Assembly: GCA_017309115.1 (NCBI GenBank)
Contig: JAFLEF010000007.1
Coordinates: forward strand, 143,843 to 207,842
Source: Verrucomicrobiota bacterium
GTDB taxonomy: Bacteria; Verrucomicrobiota; Verrucomicrobiia; Limisphaerales; UBA9464
Direction: 5' to 3'
DNA: 64,000 nucleotides
Made by a program: the position numbers and the translations under genes. Below the pieces are notes generated by a model. It was not told where the DNA came from and made no database searches. It saw only the letters and a program-made list of their open reading frames with translations. Every line of letters starts with the position of its first letter. Within the stretch, counting starts at the first letter, position 1. Shown here piece by piece: positions 50,550 to 59,361 of the stretch.

Positions 50550-53500
50550 ATTGTCCGCGTCGATCCGGATAGGCCGGCTTGCGAGGCGTCGGCGGAGGAT
50601 TCTTCTCCAGAGCCTTCTGCACTTCCTCAATCGCCCGCTCCAACTGCGGATCCACGCCCTTGGCCAGCTGAGTCGGATCATCCACGACTTCAATGTCGGG
50701 AACCACCCCGAAGCCTTCGATGATCCACGAACCGTTGAGGTCATAGATGCCAAAGGTGGGAACGGTGACACTGCCGCCATCCACTAGGCCCGGCGCACCG
50801 GTGATCCCAATCAGCCCACCCCAGGTGCGTTGCCCAATGAGGGGGCCTAGTCCGCTTTGCTTGAAGTAATACGGGAAACAGTCTCCGCCGGAACCGGACC
50901 AGCCATTGATCAACATGGCCTTCGGTCCTTGTTGGGCCGCCGGCGGCCAGGGCCAGTCGAGACCGTCGCGCACGCCCCACCAATTCCGTAGCGGCCGATT
51001 CAACAATTCCACGAAGCGATCGGGAATCTGGCCGCCGGAATTGAAACGTTCGTCCACCACCAAGCCGGCGCGGCTCACCTGTCCGCGAAACTGACGCACC
51101 AGTTCATTCTGTCCGTTGATCCCGGTGTCCGGGACATACACGTAACCGATGCGTCCCTGGCTCTTCTCCAGCACCCGCTTCCGGTTCTCGTCCTGCCAGG
51201 CCAAATGGCGCAAGCGCGCTTCGGAGTCCAGGGTGTTTACCAGCACTTCGCGGGTTCCCGTTAAAGTTCCGTTGGTGGACAGAGTGAGTAGCACCGTGCG
51301 GTCGGCGAGGCCTTGGAAGGCTGCCCAAGGATCTTCCGCGGGATCGAGCGGCTCCCCATTCACCGCCAAAAGGTAATCTCCAGCCTTCACCTTCAGGCCG
51401 GGCTGTTGCAGAGGCGAACGAACTTCAGAGACGTCCCAAGACGAGGGTTCGATAATCCGCGAAATCTGATACAGCCCGTTCGTCAGAACGAAGTCACACC
51501 CCAGATAACCCACCCCGCGACTCGGCGGATTCTCTAGGTCTCCCCCGCTTCGATAGGTATGGGAGGAGTTCAGTTCCCCGATCAGTTCGCCAATGACGTA
51601 GTTCACGTCCCAGCGAGTCACCGCGCTGTCGAGCAAGCGACCGTACCGCACTTTCATCAGCGCCCAATCCACGCCGTGCAATTTGGGGTCGTAGAAGTAA
51701 TCCCGCTGGAACCTCCAGACGTCATTGAAGATCTGGCGCCACTCGGCTTGCGGTTCCACGCGAGTCACAAGATCACCCGTGGGCACAACCTTATCGAGCT
51801 TCTGTCCCTCCTTCGGCTCGACCACCGCCCATCGTCCTCCCGAAGCAACCAGCAGCTTGTTGGAATCCGCCGACAATTCGGCCCCACCGCAGTCTCCCAG
51901 CACCGTCTTCTCCTCCCGCTTGTCCAAATCGTAGAGGAACAATGTGGCGTCTCCGCCGTCCGCCCCAACCCTGGGCGACCTCCGGTACATCACCTTTCCT
52001 CCGGCGAGCGGAATCACGGTGTCATACTGACCCGGAGTGATTGGCAGCATCACCACCCGTCGCTCGAAGTCCTCCAGATCAATCTCGGTCGCTTTCGGAG
52101 CATCGGCCTGGGCTACGGCGTTGGTGCCTCCCGCCGGAGCGTTGGTCCCCGCCAGCGCCGTGGTGTTGGTGGAACCCGCCACGGAATTCGTGACCGCTGC
52201 CGCCACCGAATTAGTTTCTCCAGCGGAACCAGCCGTGACCGGCGGTGAATTCGTTTCGGCCTTCTTCTCCCGACCCCGCTCTTCTTCGTCATTCTTGGGC
52301 GCCAGCGGACTCGGCATTCCCTGCTTCAAGGGCACGACTGCCACCCGGGCGCCATTCGCGTAGATCCACGAGTTGTCGTGCTCGCTGTAAAGCGGACTGA
52401 AGTTCCGCACGGTTCGGAAATAAAGATACTTCCCGTCCGGATCGAACGCCGGCAGATCGTCATTGTAGAACCCTTCGGTCACCTGGTGACTCTTCCCTTC
52501 CTTCAAGTCGTGCAGGAGAATCGCACTCTGCTGATTCGTCAGATCCTGGCCCCAGGCCATCCAGCGGCTGTCCGGACTCCAACTCACCCGGAAGTTCGCG
52601 AGGTCTCCGTGGTACTTCCACCACTGCCGGCCTACGACTTCGTTCGTCGCCCGCGCAAAGTCGTACACCTGAATCCGCATCGCCTGATCGATGAACGCCA
52701 CCTTCTTCGAGTCTGGCGACCAATACAGGCTGTACCGGAAACCGGGGCCAAGACGGGTCAAATTGGTCTCACCTCCAGTGCCGTCCGCCGCTCGAACCGT
52801 CAGCTCATACTCGCCGGTTCGATCCGAGAAGTAAGCGATCAACTTGCCGTCCGGCGACCACGATGGAAATCGTTCCGCGACCCCGGACGAACGGGTCAGA
52901 TTGCGCACCACTCCCTGTTCTGCCGGCGCCGAGAACACGTCGCCTCGGGCCCCCAGCAGCACACGCTTGCCCGTCGGCGAAATCGAGGCGTCCTGGAGCA
53001 GTCCGCTGGCATTGACGTCCCGCGGCTTGAGCGTGGCCTGGTCGGTGACCACTTCGACCTTCACTTCCCGAATCTGCTCCGTCTGATAGTCGAACAGAAA
53101 CAACTTGCCGCCGTTCTCGAACACCAACTCTTGAGGACCGGCGCTGGGGAAGTGAATGTCCTGATCCGTAAACGTCGTCAGCGCCCTCATCTGGTCGGTC
53201 TTGGAATTCCAAGCCCAGAGGTTGGCCCGTTTGGCTTCATTCCGATCGCTCAGGAAGTACAACGTGTCGCCCACCCATTGCGGAATGGAGTCGTCGGAGT
53301 CGGACTTCGTCAGATTCCGGGATTCAAGGGTCTCCAGATTGAAGATCCAAATATCCGGGGTCATGCCGCCGCGGTAACGCTTCCAGGTCCGGAAATCGAG
53401 CGAGATGGGTGTGTAGGCCAGGGTCTTGCCGTCCGCCTTCACGCTTCCGAATTCGCCGTAGGGCATCGGCAGCTTCGCCGGCAGTCCGCCCTGAGCACTC

Positions 53501-53934
53501 ACCCGATAGAGCTGATTGAAGCGATCCTTGTAGCTGGTCATGGAGGTCGCGTAGAGCAGCTGTTGCCCGTCCGGATACCAGTCAACCAAGCGGTCGGGGG
53601 CTCCGTGGTGGGTGATCCGCTTTGGCACTCCACCGGTGGCCGGCATCACGTAGAGGTCGGTGTTGCCGTCGTAGTTTCCGGAGAAGGCGATCCAGGCGCC
53701 ATCCGGGGAGAATTTCGGGAAGAGCTCCTCACCCCGGGGCGAACTCAGCCGGGTCGCCACCCCTCCTGATTTCGGTACGAGCCAAATGTCGCCGGCGTAG
53801 ACAAAGGCGATCTGGGTCGCCGAGACATCCGGATACCGCATCATGCGCGCATCAATCGGAGTCGGCTTGTCCTGAGCAAAAAGAGATCCGCACGCGACGA
53901 GAAAGAACCACACCCACACTGATCGAAACCGCAT
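50548..53934 (-). CDS. Tricorn protease homologue (S41 family)
   Basis: A 1128-residue exported peptidase. A signal peptide (WVWFFLVACGSLFAQ) is followed by two beta-propeller regions made of WD-like repeats (FPKFSPDGAWIAFSGNYDGNTDLYVM; FPSWSPDGKLIAYFSDRTGEYELTV), a linker near residues 555-620 rich in Thr-Asn-Ser-Val-Ala, the C1 core, a PDZ domain (LKVKAGDYLLAVNGEPLDP) and the C2 domain with the nucleophile in NGWSGSGGDCFPYYFK near 1025. It degrades oligopeptides, probably in the periplasm. Start at ATG 53934; the frame runs to 53970. Confidence 0.95.
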   Translation of the reverse strand: MRFRSVWVWFFLVACGSLFAQDKPTPIDARMMRYPDVSATQIAFVYAGDIWLVPKSGGVATRLSSPRGEELFPKFSPDGAWIAFSGNYDGNTDLYVMPATGGVPKRITHHGAPDRLVDWYPDGQQLLYATSMTSYKDRFNQLYRVSAQGGLPAKLPMPYGEFGSVKADGKTLAYTPISLDFRTWKRYRGGMTPDIWIFNLETLESRNLTKSDSDDSIPQWVGDTLYFLSDRNEAKRANLWAWNSKTDQMRALTTFTDQDIHFPSAGPQELVFENGGKLFLFDYQTEQIREVKVEVVTDQATLKPRDVNASGLLQDASISPTGKRVLLGARGDVFSAPAEQGVVRNLTRSSGVAERFPSWSPDGKLIAYFSDRTGEYELTVRAADGTGGETNLTRLGPGFRYSLYWSPDSKKVAFIDQAMRIQVYDFARATNEVVGRQWWKYHGDLANFRVSWSPDSRWMAWGQDLTNQQSAILLHDLKEGKSHQVTEGFYNDDLPAFDPDGKYLYFRTVRNFSPLYSEHDNSWIYANGARVAVVPLKQGMPSPLAPKNDEEERGREKKAETNSPPVTAGSAGETNSVAAAVTNSVAGSTNTTALAGTNAPAGGTNAVAQADAPKATEIDLEDFERRVVMLPITPGQYDTVIPLAGGKVMYRRSPRVGADGGDATLFLYDLDKREEKTVLGDCGGAELSADSNKLLVASGGRWAVVEPKEGQKLDKVVPTGDLVTRVEPQAEWRQIFNDVWRFQRDYFYDPKLHGVDWALMKVRYGRLLDSAVTRWDVNYVIGELIGELNSSHTYRSGGDLENPPSRGVGYLGCDFVLTNGLYQISRIIEPSSWDVSEVRSPLQQPGLKVKAGDYLLAVNGEPLDPAEDPWAAFQGLADRTVLLTLSTNGTLTGTREVLVNTLDSEARLRHLAWQDENRKRVLEKSQGRIGYVYVPDTGINGQNELVRQFRGQVSRAGLVVDERFNSGGQIPDRFVELLNRPLRNWWGVRDGLDWPWPPAAQQGPKAMLINGWSGSGGDCFPYYFKQSGLGPLIGQRTWGGLIGITGAPGLVDGGSVTVPTFGIYDLNGSWIIEGFGVVPDIEVVDDPTQLAKGVDPQLERAIEEVQKALEKNPPPTPRKPAYPDRRGQ

Positions 53935-54029
53935 GCGCGGGACCTTGCCCGAAGGAAGCGACAGGACCAAATCGAATCCGGCGCGGGTCCTCGTTGCCCG
54001 GCCGGGGTCTGCCCCGCTAGCGTCGCGGC

Positions 54030-55334
54030 ATGAAACTGCCGGTCTCCCTCAGCCTTTGTCTTTTGGCCGTCACCCTGCCGGGGAACGCCGCAGAGAACCT
54101 CAACTGGCCGGAGTTCCGCGGCCCCGGGGGCAGCGGTTACTCCTCATCCACCCAGATGCCGCTGACCTGGAGCGAAACCAACGGCGTCGCCTGGAAGACG
54201 CCCATCCACGGCCGCGCCTGGTCGTCGCCCGTCGTGTGGAACGACCAAATCTGGATCACCACCGCGACCGAAGATGGCCAGCAACTCTCCGCCGTGGCCG
54301 TTCACCGGGAAACGGGCAAGGTCCTCCACGACCGGGTCCTCTTCACCGTCGAAAAGCCGCAGTTCGCCCACAAGTTCAACTCCTACGGTTCGCCGACCCC
54401 TGCGGTGGAGGAAGGCCGCGTCTATCTGACGTTTGGATCCCCCGGCATCGCCTGCCTGGATACCAAGACCGGAGGCACGCTGTGGGAACGACGCGACTTC
54501 GTTTGCAATCACTACCGCGGTGCCGGCTCCTCGCCGATTCTGGATGCCGAGCGATTGTATCTGAACTTCGACGGCAGTGATCGCCAGTACGTCGTGGCGC
54601 TCGACAAGAAGACCGGCCGAACCGTGTGGGAGACTCCGCGCAGCATCGACTTCAAGGACCTGGGACCCGACGGCAAGCCAGAGGCCGAGGGGGATTGGCG
54701 CAAGGCCTACGCGACCGGCACTCTGGCTCGCTTGAATGGCGTCGAGCAATTGCTCAGTCAGGGCGCCAAGGCGATGTACAGTTACGATCCCCGGACCGGT
54801 GCCGAACTCTGGCGGGTCGAGGAACGAACCAGCCATTCCGGCGGAACTCGTCCCGCCGTAGGTCTGGGTTTGGTCTTCGTCCCGACCGGTTGGTCCCAAG
54901 GACAAGTGCTGGCCATCCGACCAGGAAAGTCCGGAGAAGTTCTCGACGCGAATGAACCCACCCCAGCGGGCTCCCCGATGGAAATAGTCTGGCGCTCCAA
55001 ACGGGGCGTCCCCAAGAAGCCGGCGTTGCTGCTCCTGAATGAGCTGCTGTTCGCCATCGACGACAGCGGCATCGCCACCTGCTGGGACGCGAAGACCGGA
55101 ACCGTGATTTGGAACGAACGCGTCGGCGGCAACTACTCGGCGTCGCCGGTGGCCGCCGGCGAGCGGATCTATGTGTGCAGCGAGGAAGGCAAAACCACGG
55201 TCCTCGCCGCATCCCGCACCTTCGCCAAACTGGCCGAGAATCAGCTCGAAGATGGCTTCATGGCCACGCCCGCTCTGAGTGGTGATTCGCTGATTCTCCG
55301 AACGAAATCCGCCTTGTACCGGATCGGACGCTAG
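54030..55334 (+). CDS. Exported PQQ-like beta-propeller protein
   Basis: A 434-residue secreted protein with a signal peptide (LSLCLLAVTLPGNAAE), the opening NWPEFRGPGGSGYSS and several propeller blades of the PQQ_2 kind (AVHRETGKVLHD, CLDTKTGGTLWERR, ALDKKTGRTVWETP, SYDPRTGAELWRVE, CWDAKTGTVIWNER). This is a common verrucomicrobial/planctomycetal group. There is no evidence that it binds PQQ or has dehydrogenase residues; probably a scaffold or binding protein. Confidence 0.9.
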   Translation: MKLPVSLSLCLLAVTLPGNAAENLNWPEFRGPGGSGYSSSTQMPLTWSETNGVAWKTPIHGRAWSSPVVWNDQIWITTATEDGQQLSAVAVHRETGKVLHDRVLFTVEKPQFAHKFNSYGSPTPAVEEGRVYLTFGSPGIACLDTKTGGTLWERRDFVCNHYRGAGSSPILDAERLYLNFDGSDRQYVVALDKKTGRTVWETPRSIDFKDLGPDGKPEAEGDWRKAYATGTLARLNGVEQLLSQGAKAMYSYDPRTGAELWRVEERTSHSGGTRPAVGLGLVFVPTGWSQGQVLAIRPGKSGEVLDANEPTPAGSPMEIVWRSKRGVPKKPALLLLNELLFAIDDSGIATCWDAKTGTVIWNERVGGNYSASPVAAGERIYVCSEEGKTTVLAASRTFAKLAENQLEDGFMATPALSGDSLILRTKSALYRIGR

Positions 55335-55370
55335 GTCGCCTTTCTCGTCTCCCAACTTTCCTTTGCTCCC

Positions 55371-56315
55371 GTGCTGGCCCCCTTGGTCGATGAATTCTTG
55401 GTGCATCTGCGGCACGAACGCGGCCAGGCCTTGCACACCCAGCGCACCTATTCCCACGCCTTGGGCCAACTGGTCGCCTGGGCCGAACAACAGGGACGCC
55501 AGTCGTGGCGGGACGTCACGCCCGCCGACTTGATGGCTTTCCTGGAACATCAACGGGGCCGACGCCATCTGGACACCCCGGACTCTCCCCAGAAACTAAG
55601 TTCCGCCACCCTCTACCTGCAGGTGGCCGCCCTGCGCGCCTTCTTTCGCTTCGGGCTCAACGAGGGCTTCATCACCCAGAATCCCGCCGAGAATCTCTCC
55701 CTACCCCGTCGTTGGAAGACCCTTCCCAAGAGTCTGTCCGCCGACGAAATCGACCGCCTGCTCCAGCCGCCGGTCGGCACCGTCACGCCCCGCGATCTCT
55801 GCGATCACGCCGTGCTGGAACTGGCCTATGCGAGCGGACTGCGTCTGGCCGAATTGCGCTCCTTGCGACTGGAGCAACTGCATCTGGAAGCCGGCTTCGT
55901 CACGGTCATCGGCAAGGGCAACAAGGAGCGCGTGGTTCCCGTGGGCCGGGCCGCCATCGCGGCGCTCAATCGTTACCTGGCGTCCGGTCGACCCAACCTG
56001 GTTCGCCCCCGTTCACCGGCCAATGTGTTCCTCACCCAACGCGGCACGGCCTTCGCCCCGGTGACCCTTTGGCTGCGTATCAAGCAATGGGTCAGCCGAG
56101 CCGGCATCACCCGTACGGTCACGCCCCACATGCTCCGGCACAGCTTCGCCACCCACCTCCTGGAACACGGCGCCGATCTCCGGGTAATTCAGGAACTGCT
56201 GGGCCACACCAGCATCAGCACCACCGAAATCTACACCCACGTCGCCGGACAACGTCTGCGCGACGTCCACGACGAATTCCATCCGCGGTCGGGAGGAAGA
56301 CCAGCTGAGAGCTGA
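55371..56315 (+). CDS. Tyrosine recombinase, XerC/XerD-like
   Basis: A 314-residue tyrosine recombinase from a GTG start. The N-terminal SAM-like core-binding domain (LVDEFLVHLRHERGQALHTQRTYSHAL) precedes the catalytic domain with Arg in GLRLAELRSLRL, Lys in GKGNKERVVPVG, HxLR in PHMLRHSFATHLLEHGAD, His in ELLGHTSISTTEIYTH and the Tyr nucleophile in the last motif. The size and similarity suggest the housekeeping XerD/XerC that resolves chromosome dimers. The last codons run into a heptamer repeat (AGCTGAG), so its C terminus is set by the repeat. Confidence 0.92.
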   Translation: MLAPLVDEFLVHLRHERGQALHTQRTYSHALGQLVAWAEQQGRQSWRDVTPADLMAFLEHQRGRRHLDTPDSPQKLSSATLYLQVAALRAFFRFGLNEGFITQNPAENLSLPRRWKTLPKSLSADEIDRLLQPPVGTVTPRDLCDHAVLELAYASGLRLAELRSLRLEQLHLEAGFVTVIGKGNKERVVPVGRAAIAALNRYLASGRPNLVRPRSPANVFLTQRGTAFAPVTLWLRIKQWVSRAGITRTVTPHMLRHSFATHLLEHGADLRVIQELLGHTSISTTEIYTHVAGQRLRDVHDEFHPRSGGRPAES

Positions 56316-56323
56316 GAGCTGAG
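56303..56323. repeat. Three AGCTGAG heptamers, inverted to the main array
   Basis: Three perfect copies of AGCTGAG lie across the stop codon of the recombinase gene. They are the reverse complement of the CTCAGCT unit of the nearby 9-copy array, so the duplicated hairpin region is bracketed by the same heptamer in opposite orientations. Confidence 0.9.
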
Positions 56324-56337
56324 AGACCGAACCGCCT

Positions 56338-56584
56338 GGTGGGGCGACGCTCCGCGGAGCCGTACGTGTGTGGACTCCTGACGCGTCATTTCGCCGAGAC
56401 GCGAACGGCTCGGCAGAAGCCTCGCCCTACCCATTCCGACCTCTCAGCTCTCAGCTTCCCGCCCCCGGTGGGGCGACGCTCCGCGGAGCCGTACGTGTGT
56501 GGACTCCTACGCGTCATTTCGCCGAGACGCGAACGGCTCGGCAGAAGCCTCGCCCTACCCATTCCGACCTCTCAGCTCTCAGCT
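56338..56584. repeat. Tandem duplication of a REP-like hairpin unit
   Basis: Two direct copies (56338-56456, 119 bases; 56467-56584, 118 bases) differ by one deleted base. Each starts GGTGGGGCGACGCTCCGCGG and contains a complementary right half ending GCCTCGCCCTACCC, giving a long imperfect hairpin, and each ends with CTCAGCT heptamers. The structure resembles REP/BIME elements. No convincing protein is encoded. Confidence 0.9.
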
Positions 56585-56633
56585 CTCAGCTCTCAGCTCT
56601 CAGCTCTCAGCTCTCAGCTCTCAGCTCTCAGCT
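56571..56633. repeat. Nine perfect CTCAGCT heptamers in tandem
   Basis: Nine exact copies of the 7-base unit CTCAGCT run without interruption up to 5 bases before the stop codon of the UxaA-family gene on the minus strand. The unit length is not a multiple of three and the array is untranslated. Such a perfect array is expected to vary in copy number by slippage. Confidence 0.95.
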
Positions 56634-56638
56634 TTCCC

Positions 56639-58213
56639 TCAGAACGTCGGCCCGAGAATCCAGGGGGCGAACTCCTCGTCGCCCAGTCCCTGCGCTTCGC
56701 TCTTGGTCGGTTTGCCATTCGCGACCGCCAAGATCTCCTCGAAGATCCGATGACCAACTTCCTCCACCGTTTCTGTGCCGTCGAGAATGGTACCGGCGTT
56801 GATGTCCATGTCGTCGCGCATCCAGTCGTACAGCGTGGTGTTCGTCGCCACCTTGATGCACGGCGCCGGTTTGCAGCCATAGACGCTGCCCCGCCCGGTG
56901 GTGAAGACGCCCACGTTGCAGCCGCCGCACACCAGGCCAGTCATGCTGACCGGATCGAATCCCGGGGTGTCCATGAAGGCGAAGCCCGGCCGGTCAATGG
57001 TCTCCGCGTACTTGTAAACCGCGCTCAACGGCGCCTGCCCACCCTTGGCCAGCGCCCCAAGACTCTTCTCGTAAATGGTGGTCAAGCCGCCCTCCTTGTT
57101 GCCCGGGCTCGGATTGTTGTCGATGGAGGCTCCGAACAACTTCACGTACTGCTCCCACCACCGAATGTGGCCGAGCAACCTTTCGCCAATCTCCCGGGTC
57201 AATGCTCGGCGGGTCAGCAAATGTTCGGCCCCGTAAATCTCCGGGGTCTCCGCCAGGACACTGGTTCCGCCCTGACGCACCAGTTCATCGCTGGCCACGC
57301 CCAACGCGGGATTGGCCGTGATGCCGCTCGCCCCATCTGAACCACCACAGTTGAGCGCCAAAATTAGCTGCCGCAACGATTGCGGGGTGCGGTGAACGGC
57401 ATTGGCCACCGGCAACAGCCGGGCCACGGCGGCGACCGCGGCGTCCACGGTCTTCTGAACGCCGCCCTGCTGCTGGATGTTCAGGAACGACGGCGCCGGT
57501 TCGCCCGGAAGCAGCTGATCCAGCTTCCCGTCGGCGCGAATGCCGCTGAGCTGATGTCCCTCGCAACCCAGACCAATCATCACGTAACCGAACACATTGG
57601 GATGCCGCGCAACTCCGGCGAGTACGCGCTGCAACATCGCGTGGGGTTCCCCCGGCTGCACGCAACAGCCACTCTTGTGCGTGAACGCCAGCACACCGTC
57701 CACGTTAGGGAAGTCGCGGTGCAATTGCTCCGGCGTAAACCGGGCCTTCACGTATTTGGACACACTCGCCGAACAGTTCACGCTGGAGATGACCGCGACG
57801 TAGTTGCGGGTGCCAGCCCGACCATCGGGACGAGCGAAGCCCTGGAACTGGCGCACCTGCTCCGCCGGCACCGGCGCCAAAGGTCGAATGTCGGTGCCGA
57901 ACTCGTAGTCCCGGCTGACATCCCGCAGCACGAGATTGTGCGTGTGAACCAAATCCCCCGCCGCGATGGCCCCCTTGGCGAAGCCGATCACCTGCCCATA
58001 TTTCCGAATCGGTGCGCCATCCGACAGGTCCCGCACCGCCAGCTTGTGGCCCCGACCGGCGGGCTGACGAATGCCAATGACCGCCCCGCCGGATTCCCAG
58101 GAGGTGCCAGCCGTCACCGGCTTTTTGAGGACCACGACATCATCGTCAGGATGAAGGCGAATTGAGACATCATTCAGTGCGGACACGGACTCGAGAATAC
58201 CGGAGTCGTCCAT
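56639..58213 (-). CDS. UxaA-family hydrolase (altronate/galactarate dehydratase-like)
   Basis: A 524-residue dehydratase-family protein. The N-terminal SAF-type domain (IRLHPDDDVVVLKKPVTAGTSW) is followed by the UxaA core: GFARPDGRAGTRNYVAVISSVNCSASV near 125, AFTHKSGCCVQ, MIGLGCEGHQLSGI, ALNCGGSDGASGITANPALGVASDELVRQGG, and a late CGGCNVGVFTTGRGSVYGCKPAPCIKVATNT. It would dehydrate a hexonate or hexarate such as altronate or galactarate. Cys residues fit metal binding. The ATG at 58213 starts the conserved region; no sugar-acid neighbours are present. Confidence 0.9.
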   Translation of the reverse strand: MDDSGILESVSALNDVSIRLHPDDDVVVLKKPVTAGTSWESGGAVIGIRQPAGRGHKLAVRDLSDGAPIRKYGQVIGFAKGAIAAGDLVHTHNLVLRDVSRDYEFGTDIRPLAPVPAEQVRQFQGFARPDGRAGTRNYVAVISSVNCSASVSKYVKARFTPEQLHRDFPNVDGVLAFTHKSGCCVQPGEPHAMLQRVLAGVARHPNVFGYVMIGLGCEGHQLSGIRADGKLDQLLPGEPAPSFLNIQQQGGVQKTVDAAVAAVARLLPVANAVHRTPQSLRQLILALNCGGSDGASGITANPALGVASDELVRQGGTSVLAETPEIYGAEHLLTRRALTREIGERLLGHIRWWEQYVKLFGASIDNNPSPGNKEGGLTTIYEKSLGALAKGGQAPLSAVYKYAETIDRPGFAFMDTPGFDPVSMTGLVCGGCNVGVFTTGRGSVYGCKPAPCIKVATNTTLYDWMRDDMDINAGTILDGTETVEEVGHRIFEEILAVANGKPTKSEAQGLGDEEFAPWILGPTF

Positions 58214-58310
58214 TTCGGGAAGTGTTCGTGCAGACGCCCGGCGACCGAGCACCTCGAGTCGGGTTCCTTCCCGCTGGTCAGCACCGGGCCAAATTCAGTA
58301 TTCCCGCCGC

Positions 58311-59246
58311 GTGACGTCCCATCGGATTCTTTCCCTGCTGCCTGCCGCCACCGAGATGATCCACTGCCTAGGCGCCGGCGCCCGCTTGGTGGGACGCAGC
58401 CACGAATGTGATTTTCCGCCAGAGGTTCAGGCGCTGCCCGTCGTGACCTCGACCCGGATCGACGCGTCGCAATCCGGGGCACAAATCCAAGCGGCCGTCT
58501 CCCAAGCCACCGCCCAACAACAGGCGCTCTTTCAACTCGATGCGCGGCAAATTCGCGCGCTGCAACCCGACCTGATACTCACTCAGGGTCAATGCGACGT
58601 CTGCGCCGTGAGCCCAGCGGACCTCGCCGCAGTGCTGGCGGACTGGTCGGGGCCCGCCCCTACAGTGATCTCGCTGGCGCCGGAACGATTTGCCGACCTT
58701 TGGACTGACCTGCGTCGGGTCGGCGCCGCCCTGGGATTGCCGGACGAAGGTCGATCCGTGATCAGCACCCTGAAGACCCGGGTGGTGGATGTGATTTCGC
58801 AGGTCGCCCGGGCCAAGGAGAAACCCACCGTGGCGTGCCTCGAATGGCTGGATCCGCTGATGGGCGCCGGCAACTGGATTCCCGAATTGGTGGAACTGGC
58901 CGGCGGAACTCCCGTGCTGGGACTGGCCGGAGTGCATTCCGGATGGATCACTTGGGATCAATTGCTCGCGACGAATCCTGACGTGTTGATCGGCCTTCCC
59001 TGCGGATTCGACCTCCCGCGCAGCCGCTCGGCGCTGGAGGCTTTCCTGAAATTACCCCAGGCCGGCTCACTCCAGGCCGTCCGCACGGGTCGAGTCTTCG
59101 CCGCGGACGGCAACGCCTTCTTCAACCGACCCGGCCCGCGACTGGTGGACTCACTGGAACTCCTGACGGAAGTGCTCCACCCGACGCTGTATCCCAAGCC
59201 CCAGTTCGCCGGTTCGGGCTGGGTGCCTGTGCCCGCGGTCAGATGA
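58311..59246 (+). CDS. BtuF-like periplasmic-binding-fold protein
   Basis: A 311-residue protein of the TroA/BtuF helical-backbone binding family, from a GTG start. RILSLLPAATEMIHCLGAGARLVGRSHECDFP and LQPDLILTQGQCDVCAVSP near 85 are typical of the cobalamin-binding-like subgroup with the Cys-containing CDVC motif. There is no signal peptide, so it may be cytoplasmic and not an ABC transporter component; no permease or ATPase genes are adjacent. The ligand is unknown. Confidence 0.85.
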   Translation: MTSHRILSLLPAATEMIHCLGAGARLVGRSHECDFPPEVQALPVVTSTRIDASQSGAQIQAAVSQATAQQQALFQLDARQIRALQPDLILTQGQCDVCAVSPADLAAVLADWSGPAPTVISLAPERFADLWTDLRRVGAALGLPDEGRSVISTLKTRVVDVISQVARAKEKPTVACLEWLDPLMGAGNWIPELVELAGGTPVLGLAGVHSGWITWDQLLATNPDVLIGLPCGFDLPRSRSALEAFLKLPQAGSLQAVRTGRVFAADGNAFFNRPGPRLVDSLELLTEVLHPTLYPKPQFAGSGWVPVPAVR

Positions 59247-59361
59247 ACGACGGTAGCTTTCCTCAGGATCAGATCGTCCGAAAAGTTCATTGGGAACGCG
59301 GAGTCAGCGTCTTCGTCCTCGGCTAGCGTGAATTCCCAGAAGGTTCTGCCTTCCTGAATTC

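Noticed and set aside
52378-53769. Long plus-strand open frame (463 codons) opposite the Tricorn gene
   Set aside because: His/Arg/Pro-rich, no domain, wholly antisense to a well-supported protease gene; a GC-rich codon shadow.
54144-55568. Minus-strand frame of 474 codons over the PQQ-propeller and recombinase genes
   Set aside because: Spans two real genes on the other strand and shows only Gly/His/Gln-rich shadow composition.
56571-56633. CRISPR array
   Set aside because: The unit is 7 bases with no spacers and no cas genes; it is a simple tandem repeat.
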